Source of the DNA: Malurus cyaneus samueli | Taxonomy: Eukaryota; Chordata; Aves; Passeriformes; Maluridae | Length of the DNA: 64,000 nucleotides | Direction of reading: 5' to 3' | Assembly: GCA_009741485.1 (NCBI GenBank) | Contig: CM019214.1 | Location: forward strand, 55,446,803 to 55,510,802 | Shown: positions 1-13,170 of the stretch, in pieces | Layout: each line of letters starts with the position of its first letter | How positions within the stretch are numbered: the stretch's first letter is position 1 | The notes under the pieces: generated by a model | The model's input: only the letters and a program-made list of their open reading frames with translations | What the model was told of the DNA's origin: nothing | Database searches by the model: none | Translations under genes and position numbers: made by a program

Positions 1-2777
1 TTAGTGAGGCAGGTCTCTTTTCTTGTTGGTCACGATTATTTATTGTTTTTTTCTCTTATTTATTGTTTTGTTTTTTTTTTTTTTTTCTGTCTAGATATTG
101 GATAGAGTGGTGGCTCCTCTTCCACTATTTTATCTCTCCTTCTTGAAGCATTATTTTTGGTTGAATGAATACCACTCCACTTCTTTTCCCCTCTCTCCTT
201 CCCAAGTCCCTCTGCTATAAAAAGACAATATCAATGATACCTCTCTATCTTGAAATAAAATCTCTTTATTCTTGTCCCTTCCACTTTAGGGAAAATGTTT
301 TAAATCCTCCTGCAGCAACAATGTTAATTTGCTTCAGAAAAAACACACAATACATAGTGCAATATCTTTTAATTTGTGATCCATTTTAAAGTGTTTCAAT
401 AGATTCTAACCAAGTATTATTGTTCAAAATCTTAGTCAGCATATATATATATATATATATATTTTTTTTCTATTTGTGATATATTTTGAAACTTACTTAT
501 GTCTTATTCAGCAGATTTATTTAGGATTCAGTTGGCTAATATTCTGTCATTTCATTTAATAAGAAACATAAATATAAAAGAACACAAGCAACCACTGCTA
601 TTATTAATGATGACTGTCACTCAAAATGCCTTTAGGTGTTTTAAATAAGCTATTTAATAGTTTTTTGATAGACATAAAAGTCTAATAATTAATTTGGCTT
701 CTGTTTTCTGAATTACTATATTGCAGAAGGAAATATCTCCATTCCATTGGCTCAAGGTATTTTTACTTTCCACTACAAATATTACCTAAAAAGGGATTAT
801 TTTACACATCAATGCAATCTTTATAACAACCTAAACAGAATTCTTTTCAATGCTGCTTACAACTATCATTTAGGAGTAATAATAGACTGGGTTTGAAAGA
901 GAATATCCCATCATACAGTATCTATCTAGTAATTTTCCTCCTCTCACTTGTATCTTAAGACGGATTTGCTTTTTTCAATTGACTGTTTCAACTATGAAAA
1001 TTCAAACTTAAATTTCTTTTATTCATTTTAGCCCAGTGACAGAAAATTGGAGTTATTCATGATTCTGTCCAGCAACATGGTCATTTTATGATATTTTTCT
1101 AGCTCTGATGTGTTTTTAATAGCGATATCAGTACAAAGAGATTGAAAGTAGCACAAAATAACAGGGCAGTAGAAGGAAAATGCAAAATCAATATAACAGA
1201 TTCTCATAGAGTATTTAAACAGAACACAGTTCTCTGTATAAGTAAAACAAACAAACAAGCAAACTGTTGTGACTTAATTTTTACATAAGTTTTTTGTTAG
1301 TCTGTTCCCTAAAAAAGATGAAGTATTTCTGGTCCCACTGTAGTGTGATCAAATTATGGTAACTCTTTTTTGAGACCATTTCTATTACTGTGGTGGGATA
1401 ACTCAGATTAATTAGCATTATTTATTGCAGTCAATTGTGCCTCAGTTCAGACTGATCAAAATGTAACCATACCATTTGGAGCAAGAATATCTCACACAGG
1501 TACCATATTTGAAAATCACATTCATACTTTGTCAATCATGTCAGTAAATCAGAAATTCCACCACTTACTTACAAAATACATTTGGAACCTGGAGATAGAA
1601 ATAAATCAGCAAAAGCAGTAGTAAAGGTGTAAAGAAAAATTTTATAGTTTGGGCTCAAACTGTGTCACTATTTTCTGGTTCAATTATCATATTTTTGCCA
1701 CATAATAGGGGATAGGCAATGGAATTATATCAGTTAAACTTAACAACCTATTTTTTTTTCCTGATGAGCAGAATCATTTTGCCTCCTGCCTTGGTTTATA
1801 AACATGAACTGTGGAAATGGCATATCAGCCTGTTAGGACTGAGATTCATAGATTCAGATTCTTAGTTAAGTTCTAAAGATTAGTATTTTTCTTTAATTCA
1901 GGGAAGTGCTAAATAATTATTTTAGCTTCAGAGACTTCTGTGAGATTTCACTCTCTCCTTCTGTGTATGTTTATGAGCATCTTATCTTCAAAAATATAAA
2001 AAAAAAATAGAAAATTGGAAAGACTTGTAAAATAAGATTTTGGGATCTGCCTTTGATCCTTAAAGGAAGAATTTTTGGGTTTGACTGCATCTGAACTGTT
2101 AAGACTCTTTCACCCCTTATGTAAAATATATACCAAAATAAAGTATGAGGGTTGTGGTGCAGAGAAGTTTCAGCAATTTAAAAGATAAATTTGGATGTTA
2201 TATACACAAAATGACCTTTACTGTTACTTTATGCAAAGAGTCTGTATGCAGTTCAAAAGCCCAAATGCTCCCACAAACCCTGTAAACCCAGTCTGTTAAG
2301 GAAATAGGGTCAGCAAAGCTATTATAAAAAAAAAATATCTTAGAGAAACCTTCCTAGCTGGAAGTCAACTAATCAAGCTTGTACATGTAGACTTTCAAAA
2401 ATTAAAACCTTTTTTAGCTTGTCTGAAGTGTTTAAGACTCATGACATACGTTTAGAATATTCAGTATTTTAGATTAACATAAGTGACATGTCCAGAGTAT
2501 ATTTTCCTGACTAAAGAGCATGAGAAAATCAATTGGTAGCATCCAACATCTCAACTTCTTTTGAGACTGTTTTTTCCAAGTGTGCCTTCATAAATTACCC
2601 TCTGAATTTGCTCTAGCTGTAGGTATTGGCAACTGAATGTTTGCAGGTAGATCCCCTTTGCCTCATCCTTGACAATATGTACACATACCTACCATACAAA
2701 TGAACACAACAGAGGAGAAGTCTAAAGTGACATGTACAGGGCTTTGTTTCTTGTTGGTATAGAGATCATTCTTTAGT
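1..2777. other. Unique AT-rich non-coding DNA
   Basis: No gene, exon or recognisable interspersed repeat is visible. Both strands carry frequent stops and the open frames are under 80 codons. The only structured element is a short AT dinucleotide run, listed separately. Splice-like motifs occur by chance but do not form a convincing exon series. Confidence 0.7.
441..462. repeat. (AT)n microsatellite
   Basis: An uninterrupted run of 11 AT units, followed directly by a T tract. It is likely to be length-polymorphic. No function is implied. Confidence 0.95.
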
Positions 2778-2880
2778 GGAATCGTCCAAAAATAAGGTTG
2801 CAGGGGAACTCTGAAGTCATATAGCCCAACCTCCTGCTCAGAGGTTGGCAAACTTTGAAGTTAAATTGACCTGCTAAGTG
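2778..2880 (-). mobile_element. CR1 LINE fragment, 3' end, inverted
   Basis: The segment reads like the reverse complement of an avian CR1 3' terminus. A degraded GGAATCG-type start is followed by the diagnostic run with TCATATAGCCCAACCTCCTG and then CTCAGAGG, matching the CR1 pattern of 'tcatctagtccaacctcctgctcagag'. It lacks the full terminal octamer repeats and is strongly diverged, so it is an old, dead, 5'-truncated copy. CR1 copies are usually truncated at the 5' end. The boundaries are approximate. Confidence 0.65.
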
Positions 2881-5800
2881 GTTTGCCCAACTGAATTGTG
2901 GCTGTCCCTAAGGTCAGGGGTTGTGTATGTGTGCAACCTGCAGCAGTATTTAATCACTCTCATTGTGAAGCTTCTTTTTTTTCCTCCTGCTTGAACCCTT
3001 GACAGTAGCTTTTTGTCTTTCCTCTGAGCCTCTCTAAAAGGACACTGAATCTGTATGCTGTAGTACTGCTTTAGGAAGTGCAAAACCACGATTAAGATTT
3101 ACCTTTGCCTTCCTTCTCCAGCCTAGACAAACCATTTAACTTAGCTTTTCCTCATGTTACATAGTCCATGACTCCATCTTGTCCATGATTTCCTTCAGTA
3201 TTTTGATGCATCATTCCTCTCTGTTCATGAAGTACCAGCTGGAAGGTTTCTGAATGCTTCTTTTTTATACAGTCAGATTCAAAACAGCGGTGAAAAAGGA
3301 CTTTCAGGTTACAGTACAATTGAGAGGGAGTCATTCCCTCACCCACCCACATATCCCTCTTCCCACCACTTCATGTGTGCCCACAGACACCCACAAGCAT
3401 GAACAAATCCATTGGCTTGGTTCCAGTCCTTCTCATGGAGTATCACACACAGAAATGTGACAATTTGTGATCCAGACTGTTTTAGGGTGGGGGGAGGAGG
3501 GAATATTCATCTGTTTACACATCCATTTTTCTCTGACAGAGAATGAAGACTAATTTATTCTCAAGTGAAACTCAGTATTTGGATCAATTTGCAGCAGAGT
3601 TACTCTCTTTTCTGTGCCAGATTTATTGAGATAATATATTTCAATATTTAAAGTAGGTAACACTTTGCATCATCTATTTAGTTTGACATATTTATTTGTT
3701 GATGTAACTTCTGTATAAAAATATGTAGTTACAAAAGGTTACATTACTGCTGTTGTAGGATCTGTTGAGATTTTATGAAGTGTATTTCACACTCAGTGTT
3801 CAATGAAAAAAAAAAAAATTGATAAAAAGGTTTAAATAGCAACTATTTATACCATAAGTGGAGATCTGGTGACTTTTCTAGCGAGGAATGTAGTCTTGAT
3901 GACCAAAGAGTTAATTTCTAATCTTGTATATATAAAATGTAAAATAAGAGTGCAAGGAGAAAACACAAATAAGATATAAACCTCTTTCATAGAAGCTTTG
4001 TTTTGCTGTTGAGAGTCCAAAAGACAAAAGTTTAGATTTAATCCATCCCTTCTGGGGCAAAATAGAAGCCAGGCTTCTTTCTGGGCTGCTGTGCATGGTA
4101 GTAAGACATCATTTGCCAAAAGCTAAAAAGGTCTTCTGTCATGAAAAGTTCTCATCAGAAAGGCTTGGAAACCTTTGCATCTATGGGCACTTTGTGTTTT
4201 CATCACAGTTTCAAATTAATTAGTGAGATGACTTCAAAAGCTTTAATCTAGGCTATGGCATTAAGAAACATGCATTAGACATTTCCTGTTTGCATTGCTT
4301 CGTTGCTTGTTTGAAGAGTTCTTTCACTTTCATCGAAGGCTGTTGGGGACCTTAATGTACAATATTGACAGAGTAATAAAAATAGCAAATTATGTTTCTG
4401 ACAGCATGCCAACTTCATTAAATTTTCAGCCATATCAAAAACAATATGGAGGACAAAGGAAAAACGGCCTTATTCAAGTTTAAACAGGATTGCAATTGAA
4501 ACCTAATGAAAAATAACCAGCGTATTCTTTTGGCTAAACATCATCCTCCGCGCATTGCTTCCTGAGCCACGTTAATATTCTCCACTTCCCTTTTCCTGCA
4601 CGCATGTTAAAATCATGATGGTCAACTTCCTGTGAGTTTTCTTCTTCCTAAATGTTCCATTTCTGAAATAATGATTGCATTTTCCCTCTCAATTGTAGCA
4701 TTACAAGATTGTATGCTTTGAGGTACCAAACATTAACACTCTAGGCTTTTTAATATTGAACTTGTACGTGGCAAAAAGCATCTGCAAGTATGACTTATTT
4801 CATCTAGAGAACATTTTGAAAAAATGAGAGCAACTAAAAAACAAAGCAAAACAAAACCCAAAACACTTTCAAATGGCACAACTTAACGTAGAATCATGTA
4901 TCAGACCAGGATAAGTTTTAGAGGCAATATTTACATTTCATTAAAGATTTTAACTGAGAGATTCCTATTGATGACAGTAAACATTAAATTAAAAAGACAA
5001 AAGCATGTTCAATAGCTGTGAAATGCAGAAGAAATGCTAGTGTGGCATTAAAACCTAATCTATGACATTCAAAATATCGAGTGGACAACTGTCTAAATTA
5101 TCCAAGAGATAACACAGAGGAAAATGTACATCAGGCTTGATTGCCCAAATCATATGAAGGTGTATTTCTCTTTATGGACTTGACAGCCTCATATTCCTTC
5201 TACTACATTTAATCTCCCTTCAAAAAAATTATTAATTTTATTCTTTCTTGAATAGAAAAAAAATCTACTTTTCTTACTCTTGAAACTTATCAAATATAAT
5301 TTTGGACACCTTGTTGAAACTCTTTCAGAGGTTTCAAAATTTTCAAAAAAGCTTATAGAAATCAGCCATTCTTGACAAAGATATGAGAATACTCAGACCT
5401 TGGCTCAGGGATGTCCTGGTTTTCATTTGATTAAATTCACTTGACAAAGAAAAGAACTATGCAGTTATGGAGTAAAAACATTCCACTAGAAGCTGCTTTC
5501 CAAATCCAGCTTCACTGCACACTGAAAGTGTTAAAAGATGGGGGAAGGGTTCCTTGAGGGTTTTTGCTGGAATTTTTAATTTTTTTTAGAAAATTTAAGA
5601 TATACCTAATGTCTCAATTCTGGTAGAGATTCAGCATAAGAAAAGTATTCAACTGATTGAAGATTTCCAGAAAAACATACAAGTATGTCACACCAATGTT
5701 TTCTTTTTTGAGTGTCACAGGTTCAAATTTTCAATCACACAGACTGGGAAATTGAGCCACAGTCTTAAAAGTTTTTTTTTGGTTTTTTTTTTGGTTTGTT

Positions 5801-7485
5801 TGTTTGTTTGTTTGTTTGTTTTTAAATGTAAGAGATTGCATTTTCTAAAATCTTATACTGGAAGGGAATTTAAAAATATTTAATGATGGCACTCAGATTC
5901 AAGGGTTTGGATTAACTTCTACATTCTAGAATTATATGCAAGATATTTTCCTGCTATATTTTGTAAAAACCTTGGCTACTGAGAATTATGTAGCAGCTAG
6001 GGTTTTAAGTAGATTTGTGTATTTAAACCTTCCCATCAATTTTTGTCTTTATAGACAGTCCCTTCTCATTTATGTTATTATGTTTTCTTTAATGCTAATT
6101 TCTGTAATTTCATCACAATATTGTGGATTCAAAAATGCTTTTTGTGGTTAGATTATATTAAATTATCTTTTAAGATATTTAAACTATTTCTCCTCTATCA
6201 AAATGTTTCATCTTTTTTTTTCACCAACTGGAAAGAAAAGTGAGTGAAAAGAACAAGTAAATTGGCTCATTAAAAGATAGTTTCTCTCCCACATCTAAGG
6301 GAGGAGACACAAAAGGCATGCAGATACTATGAGGAGAATCAACCAGAAAGATTTAAGAAAGCTGCCTGCATGGAGCAAAAAGATACAGAGGTGAATGAGT
6401 GCAGAGGTGTGAGGAAGATCAGGACTGTGCAGAGCTTCAAAGCTGAAAGAGATTAAATTTCATGCACAAAGCGAGCAGATGCCGAGTTACTACAATGTTA
6501 GTCACAAGGATTAAAACCATGGAGAACAAGAAAACCTCCTTCATCTGAAATGAGAAAACTGAACAGCAGACAGAAGAGTTGTCTGTAATTGAGATAAGAA
6601 TGATCCTATCTTTGGGGGTGGGAAAGGAAAGCAACTGCATAAAAACTAAGCCAAAAAGGAACCTGTGTGAGCCAAAACATTACACAGTGAGATGAAATAG
6701 CAGGAGGTGTGCATGACTGTTGAAAGAGAATGAGAGAATGTAGATCCAGTACTCAAAGGGAAAAAGAGAATGAAGAAATTACTGTAACTTAAAAATTTAA
6801 GTAGTGACTTGGACTGTGTACAGTATTCTCTGTCTGACTTTGGTCATTAAATTAAATTGTTCTGGGAAAAAATGGGGTTTTTTTTAAATACTAAAAAAAA
6901 TTTTGACTTTTGAGGAAGAACTTCACAGCTGTCATACCAGTCTCATCTGACTCTTTGGTTTACATTTATTACAATTTCTAGTACACTACTTCAGCACACT
7001 TTTTTAGAGAAAAGAGTGGAAGATTTGTGGACTTGTGTACTAATATGCACTGTCTAGAGGATACATTGCATCAGTGAAGAGTTTAGGCTTGTTAGCAAAT
7101 GGAGACTTTTTGTTAATAGATGAAGCCTAGAGGGATGATGGAACTAACAGAAAGCAAAATGGGCATGGGCTACTACCACTTGAAATGAATACTCTCATAA
7201 GAAAATTCCTGAAGAACAGGAAGAACTGGCAGCTCTGCTGAAAGCTGAAAGGCAGAAGAATACTTTTTCTAAGGAATAATCTCAAGTGTCCAATAGGAAA
7301 AATAGCTTCATTTCAGAAAGCAACACAGAACCAAATAAATTGAAATTAAATATACTGGGGATAGTATAAAGAATTTGCTATGAACTATATAAGCAAACTG
7401 GTGCTACTAATAGTGAAATTTTGAGAGAAATTATGGACTATGAAGGGAAAATGACTACTGCGGGTGACAAAATATAATTATCCCC
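2881..7485. other. Unique non-coding DNA
   Basis: No gene is supported. The stretch contains a GTTT simple repeat, a small CpG-bearing island near 4520-4605, and a purine-rich strand between about 6230 and 6790. All open frames are 90 codons or shorter and none resembles a known domain. Confidence 0.65.
5794..5823. repeat. (GTTT)n microsatellite
   Basis: About seven GTTT units follow two T-rich runs broken by GG. This is a simple repeat with no coding potential. Confidence 0.9.
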
Positions 7486-8024
7486 TGTAGTGAGTCTGGC
7501 TGAGGTAGAGTTAACTTTCTTGTAGCAGTCTGTATGGTGCTGTGTTTTAATTTGTGACTAAAAGAGTGTTGATAACACACTGATGTTTTAGCTACTGCTG
7601 AAAAGTGCTGGCACAACATCAAGACCTACTTTGTTTCTCACTCTGTCCCCCCAGTTAATAGTCCAGGTAGGAGATGGGAGATAAGACAACTGGGACAAAT
7701 TTAACAAAGGGCTCTTCCATGCCAGATAACATGACACTCAGCAGCAAAAACTGGGGCATAATTTTTCCAAAGTAGTCACAGCTCTAGGCTCATTTGGTCT
7801 ATTGGCTCACAACTCTTTGGCTCTATTTTGCTAGTAGTAGGTGGCAAGCTTTGCCTTTGCATTATTTGTTGTGCTTTTCCCCTTTCTTTTCCTTAATAAA
7901 TTATCATGACCAATGAGTTTTTCTGCCTTTTGCTTTTCTTATTCTCTTTGTTGTCCTGTGACAGTGCAGGGGAGTAAGAAAATGGCTGCTGGGTGCTTAA
8001 TTGTCTGCCGTGGTCAATCCCCCA
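7486..8024 (+). mobile_element. Solo LTR of an avian ERVL/ERVK-like element
   Basis: The 539-bp segment begins TGTAGTGAGTCTGG and ends in CCCCCA, giving TG...CA termini. It follows the order of the common songbird LTR: a 5' block with GTTGATAACACA and a TTTTAGCTACTGCTGA motif, a central block, and a 3' block with GGGTGCTTAATTG and a GTGGTCAATCC end. An AATAAA polyadenylation signal lies at 7895-7900. No retroviral gene adjoins it, so it is best explained as a solo LTR left by LTR-LTR recombination or as a fragment. I see no matching 5-bp target duplication (TCCCC on the left, TATTC on the right), and the sequence is well diverged, so the insertion is old. It is related to the inverted LTR at 54367-54942. 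Confidence 0.8.
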
Positions 8025-8218
8025 TATTCTTGTAGAGGCTCAATAAACCTTGCTTAGAGAGATGCAACACAGAGACAAAGAGGGAAAAAGAGCTTTGTCC
8101 TGTAGGAGAATAAGCAACTCTTATTTATTACTGATCAGTACACAAGACACTGGCAAAATGCAAACATACTATTTATACACTCAGCATCCTTCATTTTGCA
8201 CAAAAATCTGGTGAGATA
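8025..8218. other. Unassigned flank between an LTR and a CR1
   Basis: This short stretch has a repeat-like feel, with purine-rich text and then a block ending in TTTGCACAAAAATC, sandwiched between two transposon pieces. It could be a remnant of another LTR. I cannot assign it to a family. Confidence 0.3.
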
Positions 8219-8391
8219 ATCATAGAATCACACAATAAGTAAGGTCAGAAGTGACCATGGGATGTCCTCTTATCTGTGGGACTCCTAAAGCCTGTTACCT
8301 AAGATAGTGTCAAGGCAGCTTTTGAATATCCCTAGACAAGGTGACTCCACAACTGCTTTGGGTAAACTGTTCTGTAATATTTAACTTGAAC
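8219..8391 (-). mobile_element. CR1 LINE 3' end, inverted
   Basis: It starts with ATCATAGAATCACA, the reverse complement of the CR1 terminal repeats, and continues through diagnostic CR1 3'-UTR text. A 'tttgaatatcc' motif is followed by GGTGACTCCACAACTGCTTT, which corresponds to the usual 'ggagactccacaacctctctgg'. The match fades after an A-rich run near 8391. A diverged continuation up to about 8530 is possible. It is a 5'-truncated, non-coding copy. Confidence 0.85.
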
Positions 8392-11300
8392 AAAAAAAAA
8401 AAATCATTTTCTTTAAAATATTTTGGTTCTACACATATACTAAGCCATATTTGGATCATTTGTTATTTAGTTTATTTTTCTTTTTTTTTTTTTTTAGAAT
8501 CCTTCAGCCCAGGAGTAGTTCCATGAGGAATTTATACACTTCTTGATATCTGTGGGCACTATTACAATTCTTTCTGGTGAAAACTTCACCTTTTTCAACT
8601 AGATCATTGAGTTGACTTCAAAAATAAATGGGCCTCATCTTTTCAGTTCAAAGGATGCATGGGAATTGTAGGAGGCTTTATTGCTATTGATCAAGAATTT
8701 GGTGAATCTCTGGAGAATTCCACAGAGATTTTGTGCTTGGGAAAAATGAAGCCAAACTCAAGCAGCTTCAGAGTGGGAGGACCAGCTGAGAGGAGACTGT
8801 GGAGAGGGGTTTATCAGCAAGTCCAGCCCTGTAGGAAAACACATTAGGCCAGTTGAAAAGGCCCTTGGCTTTACATGGTTCTTACAGGATACAAAAGACA
8901 TCTTCATATGGTGGGCATATTTCAGCTAAGTTTAGTTTGTGAAGGAATGCAGACGTTGCAGCAGAAAACTTAATGCAAGATGCACCCTTCAGGGAGCTGT
9001 AAGAATATATGAACAACCACCTCCCTTTGATTTTGAGTTGTGTAGTGTCTGTGATGTAAACATGGAGTATGGCTTAGCCTAAAACTACTCTGAACAGAAG
9101 GCAACAAGTTTCCCTGGAAAATACTAGACAATGAAATTTCTGTTGCAACAAATGCATTTAAATGGATTAAGAATACAGTTATGGAAGGAAAAGAAGTCTA
9201 TTCTTCAGTAAAAGAGGATTTTAGAACTGCTTAATAATGGAAAACATTGAGGATAAAAAGCGCTAGTCAGTTTTAAGAATTTAACCTGTTTAGTAGAAGT
9301 ATCTTGTAAGAGACAAGGATGGATTGCCATGCAATAATAAACTGCATTACCCAGGAGGTCCTTTGCAGTCTTAGATATTTCAGACCTAATTAATAACCAA
9401 GTAATTTTTACTAGACATTATTAAAATGCATTGCAATGACAGTTCACCTATTCATAGTTTAAGACTTAACTTGGCCTATTTATCATGTAAATTTTAAAAG
9501 CATTTTGTTTGCTTAGGCAATATTGAGATTTTTCAGAAGTTCTCAAATTAATTTTATACCAGATCATGCTGTGAAGAAATGTAAGTAACTGTTATCTAAA
9601 TATTAAGACATAATAATGGACAAGAAGCTACATCATCTGTCTCATTATGTCCTCTCTACCTTTTTGAGCTCCTCTCTGGATTTTTCAGCCAAGTCATAAT
9701 TTTTGCCAGAGATTAATTAATTGGGCTAAGGTTTTATTTTTGTATTCTCAAATATTAAGAGACATCATTCATTGACTCCTTGAAATGATAGGCATAAAAT
9801 AATGAGTATGTACCTAATCACTTGGCTGCATCGGTTTGAGATGAAAATGTTCCTGAAGTGATTGGTGAATTGATTTGCCATTTACTATGGGTTTTCAGTA
9901 AACATTTCATTGATTTGATATGTAGCACTGACCCATGAAAGGCCATAAGCTTTTGTCCTGAATTTTTATCTCTGGTTTTCTTTTCTCATCATTTTAGAAT
10001 TCCAAAACAGAAGCATGCCTCATCAAATATAAAGACCAGTGGTGTCAAAGTCATCTCAATAAAGGCAGATAAGTAATGTTGTAGACAGGTTTTGAGTATG
10101 TAGCTCTGGTAAATTTACATTCAAATGACCAGCTACACCACTAATTTGGAGCTCTTGCTCCTACAATTCTGAAAAGCCAGAGCATGAACATCACAGTGCT
10201 TTTGTGAGGTCAGGAAGTATTGTCTTAGAAAGGGTAAACTGAGACAGAGCATTTTAATGTATTTCTCTATGTTCTCTGGGTGTGTGACAGAAAGCAGTAA
10301 AGTGTGATGATTAATTCTTGAAACACCTATTCCATAGTGGTTAATCCCAAAAAAGGGATCACTGAGTCTACGCTGATACCTTATCTATCAGAAAACATTA
10401 CATTTTTCTCAGCTATGTTTATGTTAGACTTTTTGATTTGTTTTAGGATAACATATTCATTGTTCAAAAACCAAATTATTATATACCACAGCAAGAAGCA
10501 GAAGACAGTGAAATTGCACCCACACTAACAAATTGAACTGCTTCGGAGCACCAGCACAAAAATGTTGTTGCCTACCCTTGTCAAACTGCTAGAGTGGCTT
10601 GAAGCTCAGGCTTTGCTCCAGGATATTGAGCCACCTCTTACAAAATTCCCAGATGTTACCTGCACATGAACCACATAAAAGATTAAACATATTTGTAATT
10701 CACAGAATTGTTTCAGCTCTTGTCTTGCTGTGGTTCAAATTTGGTTGTTCAAAGAGAGACAGCCTAATCCCTAAATCTGTGAATATATCAATAACACACT
10801 CTGTGAGGGGGGAAAGGTATATAAAGAAAAATCCCTGGTGTATGAGAGGTGTTTATAATATCTATCATCATATAAGGCTCTGAGATTAAAGCAGTTAAAA
10901 TATCTTTGTATTTCACAGATCTGTGGAAGGGAACACATATGAGTAGAGCACTTCATAATGATGGTCCAGTTAGCCAATATTACAGAAAATGTAAAACTGT
11001 CCGGAGTTTGAATTTTTACAGCATTTTTTGTTAATCTCTATCAGAGTACATGAGCAGCTCTCATGTGTGACCTGGCAAACTGTTATAATATTTAGTTAGG
11101 TTTACTATGAAGAATTTTCAGTATATTACAAGGATGAATATGTTCAGCTGTACCTCCCATGAACTAAATAGGTATGCTTCTTACCAAAAAACTGTTCCCT
11201 GTCACATTCTGAACATGGAAGAATATGTAAAACTTGTCTTCTAGATCTGCTACTACAAAGTTATCATTTATTAATACGAACCTGATTAATGTTTGAAACA

Positions 11301-13091
11301 TCAGTTGAAATACAGGTCCATGCGGTATAGGTGTGTTTTGGCTCAGGGAAGAGAAACCATTTATCATTTGGACAAACATATTTCAGAGTTTTGACCCTAT
11401 GCAACAGTGATTTCTGAACTTTTGTAAAATATCTGTTATGCTTCCCTGTAAATTGCTCAGATGTTTTCTTTCTAAAGTCCATGCAAAAAAATATTTCTTT
11501 AGTCTATATTTTTTTTTTAATTTTGCAAATAAAGTGTGTTTACACAACACTGTTTCTTTAAAAAATTATATTTAGACTGAAGATATTTGTCCAAGCAGGA
11601 ACAATAGTCCTATAACTACAAAGACAACCATTTAAAGTCTGAGATACATCAAATAATTATGAAATTTATCACAGTTCTAAAATATGCAAGGTAAATTATG
11701 TGTTAAAAAGGAGTCTGTTTGGGGGGATTAAGAACTCAAGATTTTTCTAAAGCACGTGTCCCACTGTGAGACACTGAAATGTTAATGGTTAATGACTCAA
11801 AACAATTGCCCATTTACTGCTGCTACTGTCTGGCTCCAAATGTCCCACCTGAGTCTTCAGTGCACTAACAAGACACACAGCAAATCAAAATGGCATCTAT
11901 TAAATCCAAAACTTTCTTCAAAACTTTCTCCTTTTTTTTTTGCCTTTTCTCTCCTCATTCAAATCAGGCTTTCAGGTGAATAAATTTGTTTATGAAAAAC
12001 AAAGGAACCAATACTGGGAAAAGTAATAATTAATCCAAAATTTTTATTTATAAGGTTTCAGCACTCAGTGGAATTTATACACATTTTATGTAGGGCAAAA
12101 ATTGACTTTTATACCAAGGCAAATAGTAAAACACAACAAAACATCTTAAATCTCACCATGCCCATGTTATCAACATTTTATTTTTTCTGTTTGATTTATT
12201 TTTGAATAATCATCCTTTGTCAAAGTTTTAGCTGGATTTTCTAATTTTTTTTTTTATTATTATTATTTTGGTCATTATTACTTCATTTTCTAATCCGTCA
12301 GTCTGCAGATGTCTTGAATGACATTTATCCAAACAAACTATAGGTATTTTTTGTAGACATTCAAGGAATACATAGAGGAGTCACATGTTAAAGACTCTTA
12401 TTTCTCTCCAGTATAAAGAGAACTTGAATTATTAGCTTAGGCATAGACATCTGGATAAGAGATACACAAACTGAGGCAATGACCTTTTATCTTTTTGTCT
12501 CTTCTTTTTGTTTTTTTTTTTCTTTTCAAATTAACAACCATTTCTTTTGTTCTGGCACAATAATTTATGAAAAGTATTATTTATCTTTGGATGAAGAGGC
12601 TCTGCACTGTCTTTAGCAAATGTTAGACTTTCTGCTTTCTTGCATTTCCTTTCAGGAGAGCAGGCACTAAAGGCACTAATCATGGGATTCATACTAATAA
12701 AATACAAATAGATTTGTTGAGATTGGTTGCTAGGACTTCTTTGTTCTGATCTGATTTAGTAGCAAAAAACTTAGAATTATGATGTATGCTTTGAAAAGAT
12801 GTTATATTTAAATTGTTTTCTAAACCATGATGTGGCTGGAGAAACCAATGTAATTTTTCTGCTAAATTTTCAGAGGTATCATCAAGATTAAATATCAGCA
12901 AAGAATTTTGAAGGTGTTCTGTTTAATAAAGTGATTAATGTTTATTATTAATTGGTTGAGGTTTTTTACAGGGAAATTTTCACATAGTGCCACATAATTT
13001 CAGACAATGTACATGTACAGTCTGGAACATAATCTAAAAATCCCTTGCTAAATCTTGATTAAATAAGCAAAAGATTTTGGAGAAAGTAGGT
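8392..13091. other. Unique non-coding DNA
   Basis: No gene or family-level repeat is recognised. Homopolymer T runs occur near 8479-8496 and 12247-12256. The open frames (94 codons at most) show no domain, no splice-consistent neighbours and no repeat identity. Confidence 0.65.
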
Positions 13092-13170
13092 GTCATGGTT
13101 TAGAATGCTGGCCAAAAGCCAGGCACCCACAACACCTGCTCATTCGCTCTCCCCCACCACCACATTCTGC
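13092..13170 (-). mobile_element. LTR 3' terminus fragment, inverted
   Basis: TGTCATGGTTTAGAATGCTG at the left edge is the reverse complement of the 3' end of the same broad songbird LTR class ('...taaaccatgaca'). It is followed by CAGGCACCCACAACACC and a CT-rich block with GCTCATTCGCTCTCCCCC, which match the 'gagcgaatgagc...gggtgcc' part of the LTR. Homology cannot be followed past about 13170, so the rest of the LTR is deleted or too diverged. Confidence 0.65.

Noticed and set aside
8659..8847. 62-codon frame with a protein-like composition
   Set aside because: No domain, no splice sites that fit, and no family I recognise; length is compatible with chance.
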